NCBI RefSeq assembly: GCF_031085295.1
Contig: NZ_JAVFWO010000002.1
Coordinates: 372,001-436,000 of the forward strand
From: Microbacterium psychrotolerans
Lineage (GTDB): Bacteria; Actinomycetota; Actinomycetes; Actinomycetales; Microbacteriaceae
Direction: 5' to 3'
Length of the DNA stretch: 64,000 nt
Part shown: piece after piece, positions 1-7,191 of the stretch
Position numbering within the stretch: the stretch's first letter is position 1
Layout: each line of letters begins with the position of its first letter
Notes under the pieces: generated by a model
Seen by the model: only the letters and a program-made list of their open reading frames with translations
What the model was told of the DNA's origin: nothing
Database searches by the model: none
Position numbers and translations under genes: made by a program

Positions 1-186
1 GCGTCCGAGGACGGTCTTCCCGTCGGCATCCAGTTCCTCGCGCCGGCGCACGAGGACGCGCGGCTGTACCGCGTGGGGGCGGCGCTCGAAGCCCTGCTCG
101 TCGACTCCTGGGGCGGCCAGCTCCTGGACAGGGCTCCCATGCTGGAGAAGGCGCCGGAGCTCGGCGCGAACGGAGGAGCGCGCTGA
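1..186 (+). CDS. gatA: Glutamyl-tRNA(Gln)/aspartyl-tRNA(Asn) amidotransferase subunit A, C-terminal fragment
   Basis: The window opens inside this gene; 61 codons and the TGA remain. The residues [11 protein letters not shown] followed by [13 protein letters not shown] are the conserved C-terminal end of amidase-signature GatA proteins. GatA hydrolyses glutamine and passes ammonia to GatB in the GatCAB complex, which amidates misacylated Glu-tRNA(Gln) or Asp-tRNA(Asn). Its stop codon shares one base with the gatB start (TGATG), so the two are translationally coupled. The catalytic Ser-Ser-Lys part lies outside the window, so integrity cannot be judged. Identification leans on the gatB neighbour. 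Confidence 0.9.
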   Translation, partial: ASEDGLPVGIQFLAPAHEDARLYRVGAALEALLVDSWGGQLLDRAPMLEKAPELGANGGAR

Positions 187-1709
187 TGGCCAAGGACAAG
201 CTGATGGACTTCGACGAGGCCCTCGAGCGGTTCGAGCCGGTGCTCGGGTTCGAGGTGCACGTCGAGCTGAACACCGAGACCAAGATGTTCTCCGCGGCGG
301 CGAACCCCGCCAACTCCGCGAACCACGAGGCAGGGCCGAACACGCTCGTGGCGCCGGTCGACATGGGCCTGCCGGGCGCGCTCCCGGTGGTCAACGAGAC
401 CGCGGTGCGCTACTCGATCAGCCTGGGTCTCGCGCTCGGCTGCTCGATCGCCCCCTCGAGCCGGTTCGCGCGGAAGAACTACTTCTATCCCGACCTCGGC
501 AAGAACTACCAGATCTCGCAGTACGACGAGCCGATCGCCTTCGAAGGTTCCGTGGACATCGAGCTCGCCGACGGCGAGATCGTCACGGTGCCGATCGAGC
601 GCGCCCACATGGAGGAGGACGCCGGCAAGCTGACGCACGTCGGCGGGTCGACCGGTCGCATCCAGGGCGCCGAGTACTCGCTGGTCGACTACAACCGTGC
701 GGGCGTGCCGCTCGTCGAGATCGTCACGAAGCCGATCTTCGGGGCGGAGCACCGCGCGCCCGAGATCGCGAAGGCGTACGTCGCGACGATCCGCGACATC
801 GTGATCTCGCTGGGCATCTCGGAGGCGCGTATGGAGCGCGGCAACCTCCGCTGCGACGCGAACGTCTCGCTGCGCCCCCGCGGCCAGGAGAAGCTCGGCA
901 CGCGCACCGAGACGAAGAACGTCAACTCGATGCGTTCGGTGGAGCGCGCGGTGCGTTACGAGATCCAGCGCCAGGCCGCGATCCTCGCGGCGGGCGGCAC
1001 GATCACGCAGGAGACCAGGCACTGGCACGAGGACACCGGCACCACGTCGCCGGGTCGCCCGAAGTCGGATGCCGACGACTACCGCTACTTCCCGGAGCCC
1101 GACCTGCTGCCGGTCGCGCCCTCGATCGAACTGATCGAAGAGCTCCGTGCAGCGCTCCCCGAGCCGCCCGCGGCACGCCGTCGCCGCCTGAAGACCGAGT
1201 GGGGCTTCACCGACCTCGAGTTCCAGGACGCGGCGAACAGCGGCATCCTGCCCGAGATCGAGGCGACCGTCGCCGCCGGCGCCTCGCCGGCGACCGCTCG
1301 GAAGTGGTGGACCGGCGAGATCGCCCGCATCGCGAAGGTGCAAGGTCGTGAGGCTTCCGAGCTGGCGACGCCCGCCGATGTCGCTGCATTGCAGGCGCTC
1401 GTCGACGCCGGCACGCTCACCGACAAGCTCGCCCGTCAGGTGCTCGAGGGCGTCATCGCCGGCGAAGGCTCCCCGCAGGAGGTCGTGGATGCCCGTGGTC
1501 TCGCCGTGGTCTCGGACGACGGCGCCCTCATCGGCGCGATCGACGAGGCGCTCGCCTCGCAGCCCGACGTGCTCGCGAAGATCCGCGACGGCAAGGTGCA
1601 GGCGGCGGGAGCGGTCATCGGCGCCGTCATGAAGGCGATGAAGGGACAGGCGGATGCCGCACGCGTGCGTGAACTGGTCCTCGAGCGCGCGAGCGCGACC
1701 GACGCCTAG
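186..1709 (+). CDS. gatB: Asp/Glu-tRNA amidotransferase subunit B
   Basis: A 507-residue protein of normal GatB length. Visible family signatures are [14 protein letters not shown] near residue 22, [16 protein letters not shown] near 162-178, [16 protein letters not shown] near 217, TETKNVNS near 240 and [12 protein letters not shown] near 297, followed by the helical tail/YqeY domain from about 340. GatB is the kinase and transamidase subunit that phosphorylates the tRNA-bound Asp/Glu and replaces the phosphate with ammonia from GatA. The ATG overlaps the gatA stop by one base. A perfect 14-bp hairpin follows 35 bases after the stop, so the operon ends here. Confidence 0.97.
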   Translation: MAKDKLMDFDEALERFEPVLGFEVHVELNTETKMFSAAANPANSANHEAGPNTLVAPVDMGLPGALPVVNETAVRYSISLGLALGCSIAPSSRFARKNYFYPDLGKNYQISQYDEPIAFEGSVDIELADGEIVTVPIERAHMEEDAGKLTHVGGSTGRIQGAEYSLVDYNRAGVPLVEIVTKPIFGAEHRAPEIAKAYVATIRDIVISLGISEARMERGNLRCDANVSLRPRGQEKLGTRTETKNVNSMRSVERAVRYEIQRQAAILAAGGTITQETRHWHEDTGTTSPGRPKSDADDYRYFPEPDLLPVAPSIELIEELRAALPEPPAARRRRLKTEWGFTDLEFQDAANSGILPEIEATVAAGASPATARKWWTGEIARIAKVQGREASELATPADVAALQALVDAGTLTDKLARQVLEGVIAGEGSPQEVVDARGLAVVSDDGALIGAIDEALASQPDVLAKIRDGKVQAAGAVIGAVMKAMKGQADAARVRELVLERASATDA

Positions 1710-1744
1710 CCGCTGATCCGGGTGCCCGCACCTGATCGAACCCC

Positions 1745-1776
1745 GAGAGGGCGGACCCGGCAGGGTCCGCCCTCTC
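1745..1776 (+). terminator. Hairpin after gatB
   Basis: Perfect inverted repeat: 14-base arms at 1745-1758 and 1763-1776 around a 4-base loop, GC-rich, directly after gatB. No clear U-run follows, as is usual in high-GC actinobacteria. It lies 36 bases before the preferred dinB start, which argues against starting dinB at the earlier ATG (1783). Confidence 0.8.
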
Positions 1777-1799
1777 GCGTCGATGTCGGCGGCTGCTGC

Positions 1800-1805
1800 G
1801 ACAAT
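1800..1805 (+). promoter_or_regulatory. -10 box of a likely leaderless dinB transcript
   Basis: GACAAT matches the -10 consensus at four of six positions and is seven bases before ATG 1813, the spacing that places the transcription start at the initiation codon. Seen directly; the function is inference from the recurring pattern in this window. Confidence 0.45.
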
Positions 1806-1812
1806 GGACGAC

Positions 1813-3075
1813 ATGGGGCGTGGTGACGGATCCGGGCGTCTCGTCTCGCCCGAGAACGCCGACGACACCGGTGCCGGCATCCTGCACGTCGACATGGATG
1901 CGTTCTACGCCTCGGTGGAACAGCTCGACGACCCGTCGCTCCGAGGCAAGGCGATCATCATCGGCGCCCCTGAGAGCCGGTCGGTCGTGTCCAGCGCGTC
2001 GTACGAGGCGCGTCGATTCGGCGTGCGATCGGCGATGCCGGTCGGCCAGGCGCTCCGGCTCTGCCCGACGGCGATCGTCGTCCCTCCCCATTTCGAGCGG
2101 TACCTCGAGATGTCGTCGCAGGTGATGCGGATCTTCCGCGACGTCACGCCGCTCGTCGAGCCGCTGTCGATCGACGAGGCGTTCCTCGACGTGCGCGGAG
2201 CGCGCCGGCTGTGGGGGAGCCCCGGGAGGATCGCGCGCATGCTGCGGCAGCGAGTGCTCGACGAGACCGGGCTGACCTGCAGCATCGGCGCCGCAGCGAC
2301 GAAGCACGTCGCGAAGATGGCCTCCACCATCAGCAAGCCCGACGGGCTGCTCATCATCGCGGAGGCGGACACCGCGGCGTTCCTCGCCCCGAGATCGGTG
2401 CGCGCGCTCTGGGGCGTCGGTCCGAAGGCCTCGGAGGCTCTCGAGAACCGGGGGATCCGCACCATCGCCGACGTGATCGAGGCACCGCGCGAGATCCTCG
2501 ATCGCGCGCTGGGCTCGGCGATGGGCGACCGGGTGTGGCACCTGGCGCGCGGGATAGACGCCCGGGAGGTCGACACGCGCCGCGTCGAGAAGAGCGTGGG
2601 CCACGAGGAGACGTTCCACGACGACATCGCTGACACAGCGATCCTGCGTTCCGAGCTGCGCCGTCTGGCCGACCGAGTGGGCGCTCGGCTGCGCGGCAAC
2701 GGCTGGGAGGCCTCGACCGTGGCGATCAAGGTGCGCTTCGCCGACTTCACGACGATCTCCCGCTCACAGACACTCGTCGAGCCGACGGCCGTCGGCCAGC
2801 GGATCGGGGACGCCGCCCTCGAGCTCTTCGGCTCGCTCGAGCGCACGCTTCCCGTCCGGCTGATCGGCGTTCGTGCGGAGAAGCTGCGCACCGCCGGCGC
2901 CGCGGCGCCGACGCTGTGGGACGACGACGAGGGATGGCGGCGCATCGAGGACGCTCTCGACGGGGCGACGGCGAAGTTCGGCCGCGGCGCTGTCACACGC
3001 GCCACGCTGCTCGGCACCCGCGGGGGCGGCAGCATTCCGACGAGCCCTCCCGCGCCGCGCCTGGACCAGGGCTGA
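1813..3075 (+). CDS. dinB: DNA polymerase IV (Y-family translesion polymerase)
   Basis: About 420 residues. The palm motif VDMDAFYASVEQ near residue 26 supplies one catalytic Asp pair; YEARRFGVRSAMP near 63-76 is the fingers motif, and LSIDEAFLDV near 117 carries the second catalytic Asp-Glu. A helix-hairpin-helix (WGVGPKASEAL) and the little-finger domain follow. Pol IV extends mismatched ends and bypasses minor-groove lesions without proofreading. ATG codons at 1783, 1804 and 1813 are all in frame; 1813 is preferred because 1783 lies next to the gatB terminator and a -10-like GACAAT sits seven bases before 1813. I see no LexA-type operator upstream. Confidence 0.93.
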   Translation: MGRGDGSGRLVSPENADDTGAGILHVDMDAFYASVEQLDDPSLRGKAIIIGAPESRSVVSSASYEARRFGVRSAMPVGQALRLCPTAIVVPPHFERYLEMSSQVMRIFRDVTPLVEPLSIDEAFLDVRGARRLWGSPGRIARMLRQRVLDETGLTCSIGAAATKHVAKMASTISKPDGLLIIAEADTAAFLAPRSVRALWGVGPKASEALENRGIRTIADVIEAPREILDRALGSAMGDRVWHLARGIDAREVDTRRVEKSVGHEETFHDDIADTAILRSELRRLADRVGARLRGNGWEASTVAIKVRFADFTTISRSQTLVEPTAVGQRIGDAALELFGSLERTLPVRLIGVRAEKLRTAGAAAPTLWDDDEGWRRIEDALDGATAKFGRGAVTRATLLGTRGGGSIPTSPPAPRLDQG

Positions 3076-3150
3076 CCCCGCCGACGTGGTTCCGCGCGTC
3101 GGGGCCGGTTCATGTCGCCGCAGCGGGTGTGCCGGAAGGCCCCGGGCCGC

Positions 3151-3156
3151 TACCGT
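3151..3156 (+). promoter_or_regulatory. -10 box of leaderless transcript (GerW-like gene)
   Basis: TACCGT followed by exactly six bases and then ATG 3163. No Shine-Dalgarno sequence precedes the start, so transcription and translation likely begin at the same base. Confidence 0.6.
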
Positions 3157-3162
3157 TGACCC

Positions 3163-3483
3163 ATGCCCAACATCGCACTCGAACTCGGCAAGCAGTCCGC
3201 CTCCTTCGGCGTGAAGAGCGCATACGGGGACCAGCAGGACGTCGACGGCGTCCGCATCATCCCCGTTGCGCTGACGTGGTCCGGCTTCGGCGGTGGCTCC
3301 GACGAGGCCGGTAACGGCGGCGGTGGCGGAGGCGGCTGGGCGATCCCCGTCGGCGCTTATATCCGCCGCGGGGACGACCTTCGCTTCGAGCCGAACCTCA
3401 TCGCGCTGCTCACCGTCGCGGTCCCGTTCGTCTTCTTCGCCGGCCGCGCCCTCAGCCGTGTCATCCGCACCATCAAGAAGTAG
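3163..3483 (+). CDS. GerW/YtfJ-like small membrane protein
   Basis: A 106-residue protein. Residues 1-40 form a beta-rich region, then comes a glycine-rich stretch (GFGGG and a run of eight Gly near 52-59) leading into WAIPVGAYI, and one hydrophobic helix at about 79-96 followed by a basic end (RTIKK). The Gly-rich turn followed by a hydrophobic IPV segment resembles the YtfJ/GerW family, named for Bacillus spores; the actinobacterial members occur in non-sporulating species and their role is unknown. It likely sits in the cytoplasmic membrane with a single C-terminal anchor. The resemblance is by eye and moderate. Confidence 0.75.
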   Translation: MPNIALELGKQSASFGVKSAYGDQQDVDGVRIIPVALTWSGFGGGSDEAGNGGGGGGGWAIPVGAYIRRGDDLRFEPNLIALLTVAVPFVFFAGRALSRVIRTIKK

Positions 3484-4051
3484 CACGGACGCAGTCGGCA
3501 ACTCGCTTGCGATCGCGGTCGACCAGATCAGCCAGGCGATCGCGGCGGTTTCGGCATCCAATCCCGTCGTCCTCATCGACGGCCGCAGCGGTGCCGGCAA
3601 GTCGTCGCTGGCACGCGCGCTCGTCGCACGGTGGCCGCTGCGCGGCCGCGTGCAGGTCGTCGCGCTGGATTCCCTCTATCCGGGGTGGGACGGTCTGGAC
3701 GACGGCGTCGAGCTGGCGCGGGAGCTGATCCTGAGACCGCATGCCCGAGGCCTCGTGGGCGTATGGCAGCGGTGGGACTGGACCATGGGAGAGCCGGCGG
3801 AGGCGCATGCGGTCGATCCGTCGCTGCCGCTCATCGTCGAAGGTGCCGGACTGCTCACCCCGGCGACCGCGCGGCTCGGAGACGTGCGGGTGTGGCTCGA
3901 ATCGCCCGCGGCCTCACGCAAACAGCGGGCGCTCGCCCGCGACGGCGACGCCTACCGTCCGCACTGGGAGCGCTGGGCGCGCCAGGAGCAGCGGCACGTC
4001 GCACGCGATGATCCCATGCGGCTGGCCACCCTCGTCTTCCCCGTGCCCTGA
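3458..4051 (+). CDS. Uridine kinase-like P-loop ATP-binding protein
   Basis: About 197 residues from the GTG at 3458, which overlaps the end of the preceding gene by 26 bases; no other in-frame start precedes the P-loop, so this start is tentative. Walker A is GRSGAGKSS near residues 42-50, followed by VVALDSLYPGWDGLDDG, the Asp and Tyr-rich segment where uridine and pantothenate kinases bind substrate, and later LIVEGAGLLTP (Walker B-like, as in nucleoside kinases). The C-terminal RDGDAYRPHWERW motif is typical of the actinobacterial ATP-binding proteins in this family. The substrate is unknown. It converges on the DUF2017 gene with only nine bases between stops. Confidence 0.78.
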   Translation: MSSAPSRSSTDAVGNSLAIAVDQISQAIAAVSASNPVVLIDGRSGAGKSSLARALVARWPLRGRVQVVALDSLYPGWDGLDDGVELARELILRPHARGLVGVWQRWDWTMGEPAEAHAVDPSLPLIVEGAGLLTPATARLGDVRVWLESPAASRKQRALARDGDAYRPHWERWARQEQRHVARDDPMRLATLVFPVP

Positions 4052-4060
4052 CGTCGGGCG

Positions 4061-4555
4061 TCAGTCGTCGGTGTCGAGCGCGTTCACGAGGCCGTCCAAC
4101 CGGTACCCGATCCAGTCGTAGATGCCGAAGCGCGGGTCGGTGGTGTCGTGATCGTCCTCGCCCACGACACCGAGACGCGTGGCGAGGACCAGCCGCACCG
4201 CCGCGAGAGTGCGCAGCCACGCGTGTCCCGCAGCCGGTTCGAGCCGGATCTCGACCTGCTCGAGCAGAGCCGGGTCGTCGGGATCCTCGGGAATCGTCGC
4301 CGCCTCCTGCAGCGACGCCAGGACGTCGGCGGCGTCGGCGGCGCGCCGGTCCAGCAGATCGGACTGCGTCAGCGCGCGGAACTCCTTGGCGGCGTCGTCA
4401 TCGTCGGAGTACGCGGGGGGCACGAGCCGCTCGAGCGCGGGATCGCCGTCCTCGGGCGCGGAGTCACGCAGCAGCTCGGCGAACTGGCCGACGAGGCCGG
4501 CGAGATGCGCGGCCTCCAGACGGGTGATCTCCATCACCACGACACGGTCGCTCAT
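4061..4555 (-). CDS. DUF2017 family protein downstream of clpS
   Basis: A 164-residue, acidic, mainly helical protein. The N-terminus VMEITRLEAAHLAGLVGQFAELL and the C-terminus DWIGYRLDGLVNAL match DUF2017, an actinobacterial family commonly encoded next to clpS. Its function is not known; the context suggests a link to Clp-dependent proteolysis. The ATG overlaps the clpS stop (ATGA), so it is translated from the same mRNA as clpS. The start at 4555 is chosen for that overlap. Confidence 0.82.
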   Translation of the reverse strand: MSDRVVVMEITRLEAAHLAGLVGQFAELLRDSAPEDGDPALERLVPPAYSDDDDAAKEFRALTQSDLLDRRAADAADVLASLQEAATIPEDPDDPALLEQVEIRLEPAAGHAWLRTLAAVRLVLATRLGVVGEDDHDTTDPRFGIYDWIGYRLDGLVNALDTDD

Positions 4556-4851
4556 GCGGGCTCCTGCCGAACGGTCGCCCACAGGCCGTAGTCGTGCATG
4601 GCCTGGGCGTGCAGCTCCATCTGCTCCCGGGCCCCCTGCGCGACCACCGCGTGGCCCTCGTTGTGCACTGCGAGCATCAGGCGCTCCGCCTCGGCGCGCG
4701 CGAGCCCGAAGTACTCGCGGAACACATGCGTGACATAGCTCATCAGGTTGACCGGGTCGTCCCAGACGACCGTCTGCCAGGGTCGTGCCGGGTCGACGCG
4801 GGCTGCGAGATCGAGCTCGTGGTCGAGGGAGGGGACGGCGACGGGTGTCAT
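4552..4851 (-). CDS. clpS: ATP-dependent Clp protease adaptor ClpS
   Basis: 99 residues from ATG 4851, whose first base is shared with the upstream stop (TGATG); an ATG three codons earlier (4860) is possible. The conserved segment TVVWDDPVNLMSYVTHVFREYFG near 27-49 holds the Asn-Leu-Met part of the N-degron pocket, and AVHNEGHAVVAQG carries the conserved His. ClpS delivers proteins with bulky hydrophobic N-terminal residues to a Clp ATPase, normally ClpC or ClpA. It is the middle gene of a three-gene overlapping operon with a metalloprotease and DUF2017. Confidence 0.95.
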   Translation of the reverse strand: MTPVAVPSLDHELDLAARVDPARPWQTVVWDDPVNLMSYVTHVFREYFGLARAEAERLMLAVHNEGHAVVAQGAREQMELHAQAMHDYGLWATVRQEPA

Positions 4852-5201
4852 CACGCCCACCCCAGCTCGTGCAGACGGTCGTCGTCGATCCCATAGAAGT
4901 GGGCGATCTCGTGCACGAGGGTCGTGTGGACCTCGTCACGCAGCTCGTCCTCGTCGTCGCACGCCGCCAGGTGCGGCTCACGGTAGACGATGATGCGGTC
5001 CGGCAGCTCGCCGACTCCGTACCGCTCGCGCTCCGTCAGCGCCCAGCCGTCGTAGAGTCCCAGCAGATCCAGACTGCCGTCCTCCGGGCGGTCTTCGACG
5101 ACGAAGACGACGTTGTCGAGGCCCTCCACCATGTCGTCGGGGAGTGCATCCAGCTCATCCGTCACGAGTTGCTCGAAGGTCGCGGCATCCATCTCCATCA
5201 T
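4851..5201 (-). CDS. Minimal zincin-like metallopeptidase
   Basis: 116 residues, very small for a protease. The zinc motif HEIAH at about 97-101 is followed by FYGIDDDRLHELG, giving an HExxH plus downstream His/Glu pattern of the actinobacterial zinicin-like family; PDRIIVYREP near 67-76 is also characteristic. The activity has not been shown for most members, so peptidase is a family-based call. It is the first gene of the operon with clpS and DUF2017. Two ATG codons stand in tandem (5201, 5198); GAGG-like sequence lies upstream. A strong terminator separates it from tRNA-His. Confidence 0.85.
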   Translation of the reverse strand: MMEMDAATFEQLVTDELDALPDDMVEGLDNVVFVVEDRPEDGSLDLLGLYDGWALTERERYGVGELPDRIIVYREPHLAACDDEDELRDEVHTTLVHEIAHFYGIDDDRLHELGWA

Positions 5202-5218
5202 GATGCCTCGCCTCGACG

Positions 5219-5248
5219 CGAATGGGGCGCGAATACGCGCCCCATTCG
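5219..5248 (-). terminator. Terminator of the tRNA-His transcript
   Basis: Perfect 13-bp inverted repeat, arms 5219-5231 and 5236-5248 around the loop AATA, nine bases beyond the encoded CCA of tRNA-His. It separates the tRNA from the metallopeptidase gene that follows on the same strand. Confidence 0.85.
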
Positions 5249-5256
5249 ACCGGAAT

Positions 5257-5333
5257 TGGGGTGAGTAACGGGACTCGAACCCGCGACATCCGGCACCACA
5301 AGCCAGCGCTCTACCAACTGAGCTATACCCACC
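5257..5333 (-). tRNA. tRNA-His (anticodon GTG)
   Basis: Cloverleaf readable on the minus strand: acceptor GTGGGTA pairing with TACTCAC, D-loop AGTTGGTA, anticodon loop containing GTG, and T-loop TTCGAGT. The base before G1 is an encoded G (position -1) opposite discriminator C, the hallmark of tRNA-His, and CCA is encoded at the 3' end. Confidence 0.96.
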
Positions 5334-5369
5334 ATGTCTCCCGCCTGAGCGGGCAACCAGACGATTCTC

Positions 5370-5996
5370 TCACACCTCTGGGGCAAACGACGACACCACG
5401 GCAGCGGCTGCTGCGCGCGCGCCGTCGCTCGTCGGACCCGGCTCGGGAACGAACACCGCCTGGCGGTAATACGCGAGTTCGCGGATCGATTCGAGGATGT
5501 CGGCGAGGGCCCGGTGGCCGCCGTCCTTCGCCGGAGCGTGGATGTACGCGCGCGGGTACCAGCGCCGCGCGAGCTCCTTGATGCTCGACACATCGACGTT
5601 CCGGTAGTGCAGCCAGCGGTCGACGCGCGGCATGTACTTCGCGAGGAACATGCGGTCGGTGCCGATCGTGTTCCCCGCGAGCGGGGCCCTTCCTTCGAGC
5701 GGCACGAAGCGCTGGATGTACTCCAGCACCTGGAACTCGGCATCCGCCAGGCTCACGCCGTGAGGGATCTCGTCCAGCAGTCCCGACGAACGATGCATGT
5801 TCGTCACGAACTCGTTCATGTTCGCCATCGCCGAATCGTCCGGCTTGATCACGACGTCGAAGCCCGCGTCGAGCGGTCGCAGCTCGAAGTCGGTCACGAC
5901 GACGGCGATCTCCACCAGTTCGTCGACGCCGAGGTCGAGCCCCGTCATCTCGCAGTCGATCCACACCAGACGGTCGTTCTCGGATGCACCCACCAT
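5370..5996 (-). CDS. orn: Oligoribonuclease (DEDDh 3'-5' exonuclease)
   Basis: 208 residues from ATG 5996, which has AAGGA eight bases upstream; in-frame ATGs at 6005 and 6026 are alternatives. The first catalytic motif WIDCEMTGLD near 12-21 carries Asp and Glu, and HRALADILESI carries the His and final Asp of the DEDDh class. NTIGTDRMFLAKYMP in the middle holds the second Asp. Orn degrades two- to five-base RNA fragments, including pGpG from cyclic di-GMP breakdown. A short Ala-rich tail follows the fold. It lies between tRNA-His and tRNA-Arg on the same strand. Confidence 0.96.
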   Translation of the reverse strand: MVGASENDRLVWIDCEMTGLDLGVDELVEIAVVVTDFELRPLDAGFDVVIKPDDSAMANMNEFVTNMHRSSGLLDEIPHGVSLADAEFQVLEYIQRFVPLEGRAPLAGNTIGTDRMFLAKYMPRVDRWLHYRNVDVSSIKELARRWYPRAYIHAPAKDGGHRALADILESIRELAYYRQAVFVPEPGPTSDGARAAAAAVVSSFAPEV

Positions 5997-6072
5997 GTGC
6001 TCCATCCTTGTCGCAAGTCCAGACATCCCACGGGCCTGGACCCGAGTTCCGGCTCCCACGCCGGACCCGTTG

Positions 6073-6145
6073 CCCCTCCGGGAGGATTCGAACCCCCGAC
6101 CTTGCGGGTAGAAACCGCTCGCTCTGTCCCCTGAGCTACGGAGGG
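6073..6145 (-). tRNA. tRNA-Arg (anticodon TCT)
   Basis: Minus-strand cloverleaf: acceptor CCCTCCG paired with CGGAGGG, D-arm GCTCAGGGGACAGAGC, anticodon loop TTTCTAC with TCT, T-loop TTCGAAT, discriminator G. CCA is not encoded. It reads AGA (and AGG by wobble), codons that are rare here but appear as a pair in the RNase E leader ORF. Confidence 0.95.
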
Positions 6146-6250
6146 AAAGGTGTTTCCACACTACCGGGTCGCACCACGCCGTCGCGGACGCTGGTGGATC
6201 GGGCCGGCGCGGCGTACCGTCGGCATCGGAGGCATCGAAAGGAGTTCACG

Positions 6251-6463
6251 ATGAGCACCACAGAGACGCACCACCCGCTCTGGGTCGCCTACGGCGCGTC
6301 GGGCGTGGCAGGAAGCATCCGCAAGGACGACGACGGCTACACCGTCACGATGGCGGGCGCCGACCACTCGGCGGGCACCTATCCGACCATGGAGATCGCG
6401 AAGAGCGCACTGCATTCGCGGATGGCGCCGGGAAGCGACTGGCCGCTCTTCCGCGAGCACTGA
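6251..6463 (+). CDS. Small hypothetical protein
   Basis: 70 residues, preceded by AAAGGAG seven bases before the ATG, which fixes the start. The sequence contains a segment HPLWVAYGASGVAGSIRKDDDGYTVTM that alternates hydrophobic and polar residues as in a small beta sheet, and a helix-like MEIAKSALHSRM. It resembles small uncharacterised actinobacterial proteins; I cannot assign a function. It stands alone between tRNA-Arg and the YczE-like gene. Confidence 0.7.
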   Translation: MSTTETHHPLWVAYGASGVAGSIRKDDDGYTVTMAGADHSAGTYPTMEIAKSALHSRMAPGSDWPLFREH

Positions 6464-6524
6464 GCGCGGCTCTCCGTCCGACGCCGCTGCCACCGGCGAG
6501 AGTGGGCCGCGTGTGGCTGCGGTG

Positions 6525-7130
6525 TCAGCGCGCCCGTTCGGCCACCACGGCCTCGCGTCGGCGCGTGTCGAGCAGGGGAAGTGCGACGTGGACGAGCGGG
6601 CCGATCAGTACCGCGAAGAGCACGGTACCGATGCCGACTGTGCCGCCGAGGAGCCATCCGATGAGTAGCACGGTGAGTTCCACCAGCGCGCGGCAGAGCC
6701 AGATCGGCCAGCCGAGCCGCGCGTTCATGCCGGTCATGAGCCCGTCACGCGGCCCGGGACCGAAGTGCGCACCGATGTAGAGGCCTGAGGCGATAGCGAC
6801 CAGCAGGATGCCGCCCAGCAGCGTCGCGAGCTGTGCGGGGAACCCCGTCACCGGCGGGACGACCCCGATCACGAGCTGCATGCTGGTGCCGACGAGCAGG
6901 ATGTTCGCGATGGTTCCGACACCGGGCTTCTGCCGCAGCGGAATCCACAGCAGCAGCACGATGAAGCCCACGATGTTTGTGATCCAGCCGATGCCGATGC
7001 CCGTTCGCACGGAGAGTCCTTGCGCGAAAACAGTCCAGGGGTCGACGCCCAGTCCCGCCTGCACAGTGAGGGCGCAGCCGGCTCCGTAGAGGAACAGGCC
7101 GACGAGCAGCTGGATGATGCGGCGGGGCAT
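6525..7130 (-). CDS. YczE/YyaS/YitT-like integral membrane protein
   Basis: 201 residues from ATG 7130, preceded by GGATGGAG; an in-frame ATG at 7148 lies inside the operator palindrome and is less likely. At least five hydrophobic helices are visible, with the signature QAGLGVDPWTVFAQGLS near 23-39 and a later repeat-like AHFGPGPRDGLMTG, both typical of the YczE family. The family pairs divergently with PLP-binding YczR regulators, as here, and is thought to be a transporter or channel of unknown substrate. Regulation by the neighbouring regulator is inferred from the shared intergenic repeats. Confidence 0.88.
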   Translation of the reverse strand: MPRRIIQLLVGLFLYGAGCALTVQAGLGVDPWTVFAQGLSVRTGIGIGWITNIVGFIVLLLWIPLRQKPGVGTIANILLVGTSMQLVIGVVPPVTGFPAQLATLLGGILLVAIASGLYIGAHFGPGPRDGLMTGMNARLGWPIWLCRALVELTVLLIGWLLGGTVGIGTVLFAVLIGPLVHVALPLLDTRRREAVVAERAR

Positions 7131-7138
7131 GACTCCAT

Positions 7139-7175
7139 CCAATCTCATGATTGGCCTGCGACATGCAGTCCAATA
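7139..7175. promoter_or_regulatory. Probable YczR operator between the divergent pair
   Basis: CCAATC at 7139-7144 and its inverse GATTGG at 7149-7154 form a palindrome with a 4-base spacer; a further direct half-site CCAATA lies at 7170-7175, 31 bases from the first (about three helical turns). MocR-type regulators are known to use paired direct repeats plus an inverted one. The third half-site lies just upstream of the regulator's -10 box, consistent with autoregulation. Confidence 0.6.
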
Positions 7176-7179
7176 TGAC

Positions 7180-7185
7180 TACGCT
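7180..7185 (+). promoter_or_regulatory. -10 box of leaderless yczR transcript
   Basis: TACGCT, six bases, then ATG 7192. Upstream ATGs in the same frame would start inside the operator, so this start is preferred. Confidence 0.6.
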
Positions 7186-7191
7186 GGCCTT

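Noticed and set aside
1783..1812. Earlier dinB start at ATG 1783
   Set aside because: It begins seven bases after the gatB terminator arm, leaving no room for a promoter or ribosome binding site.
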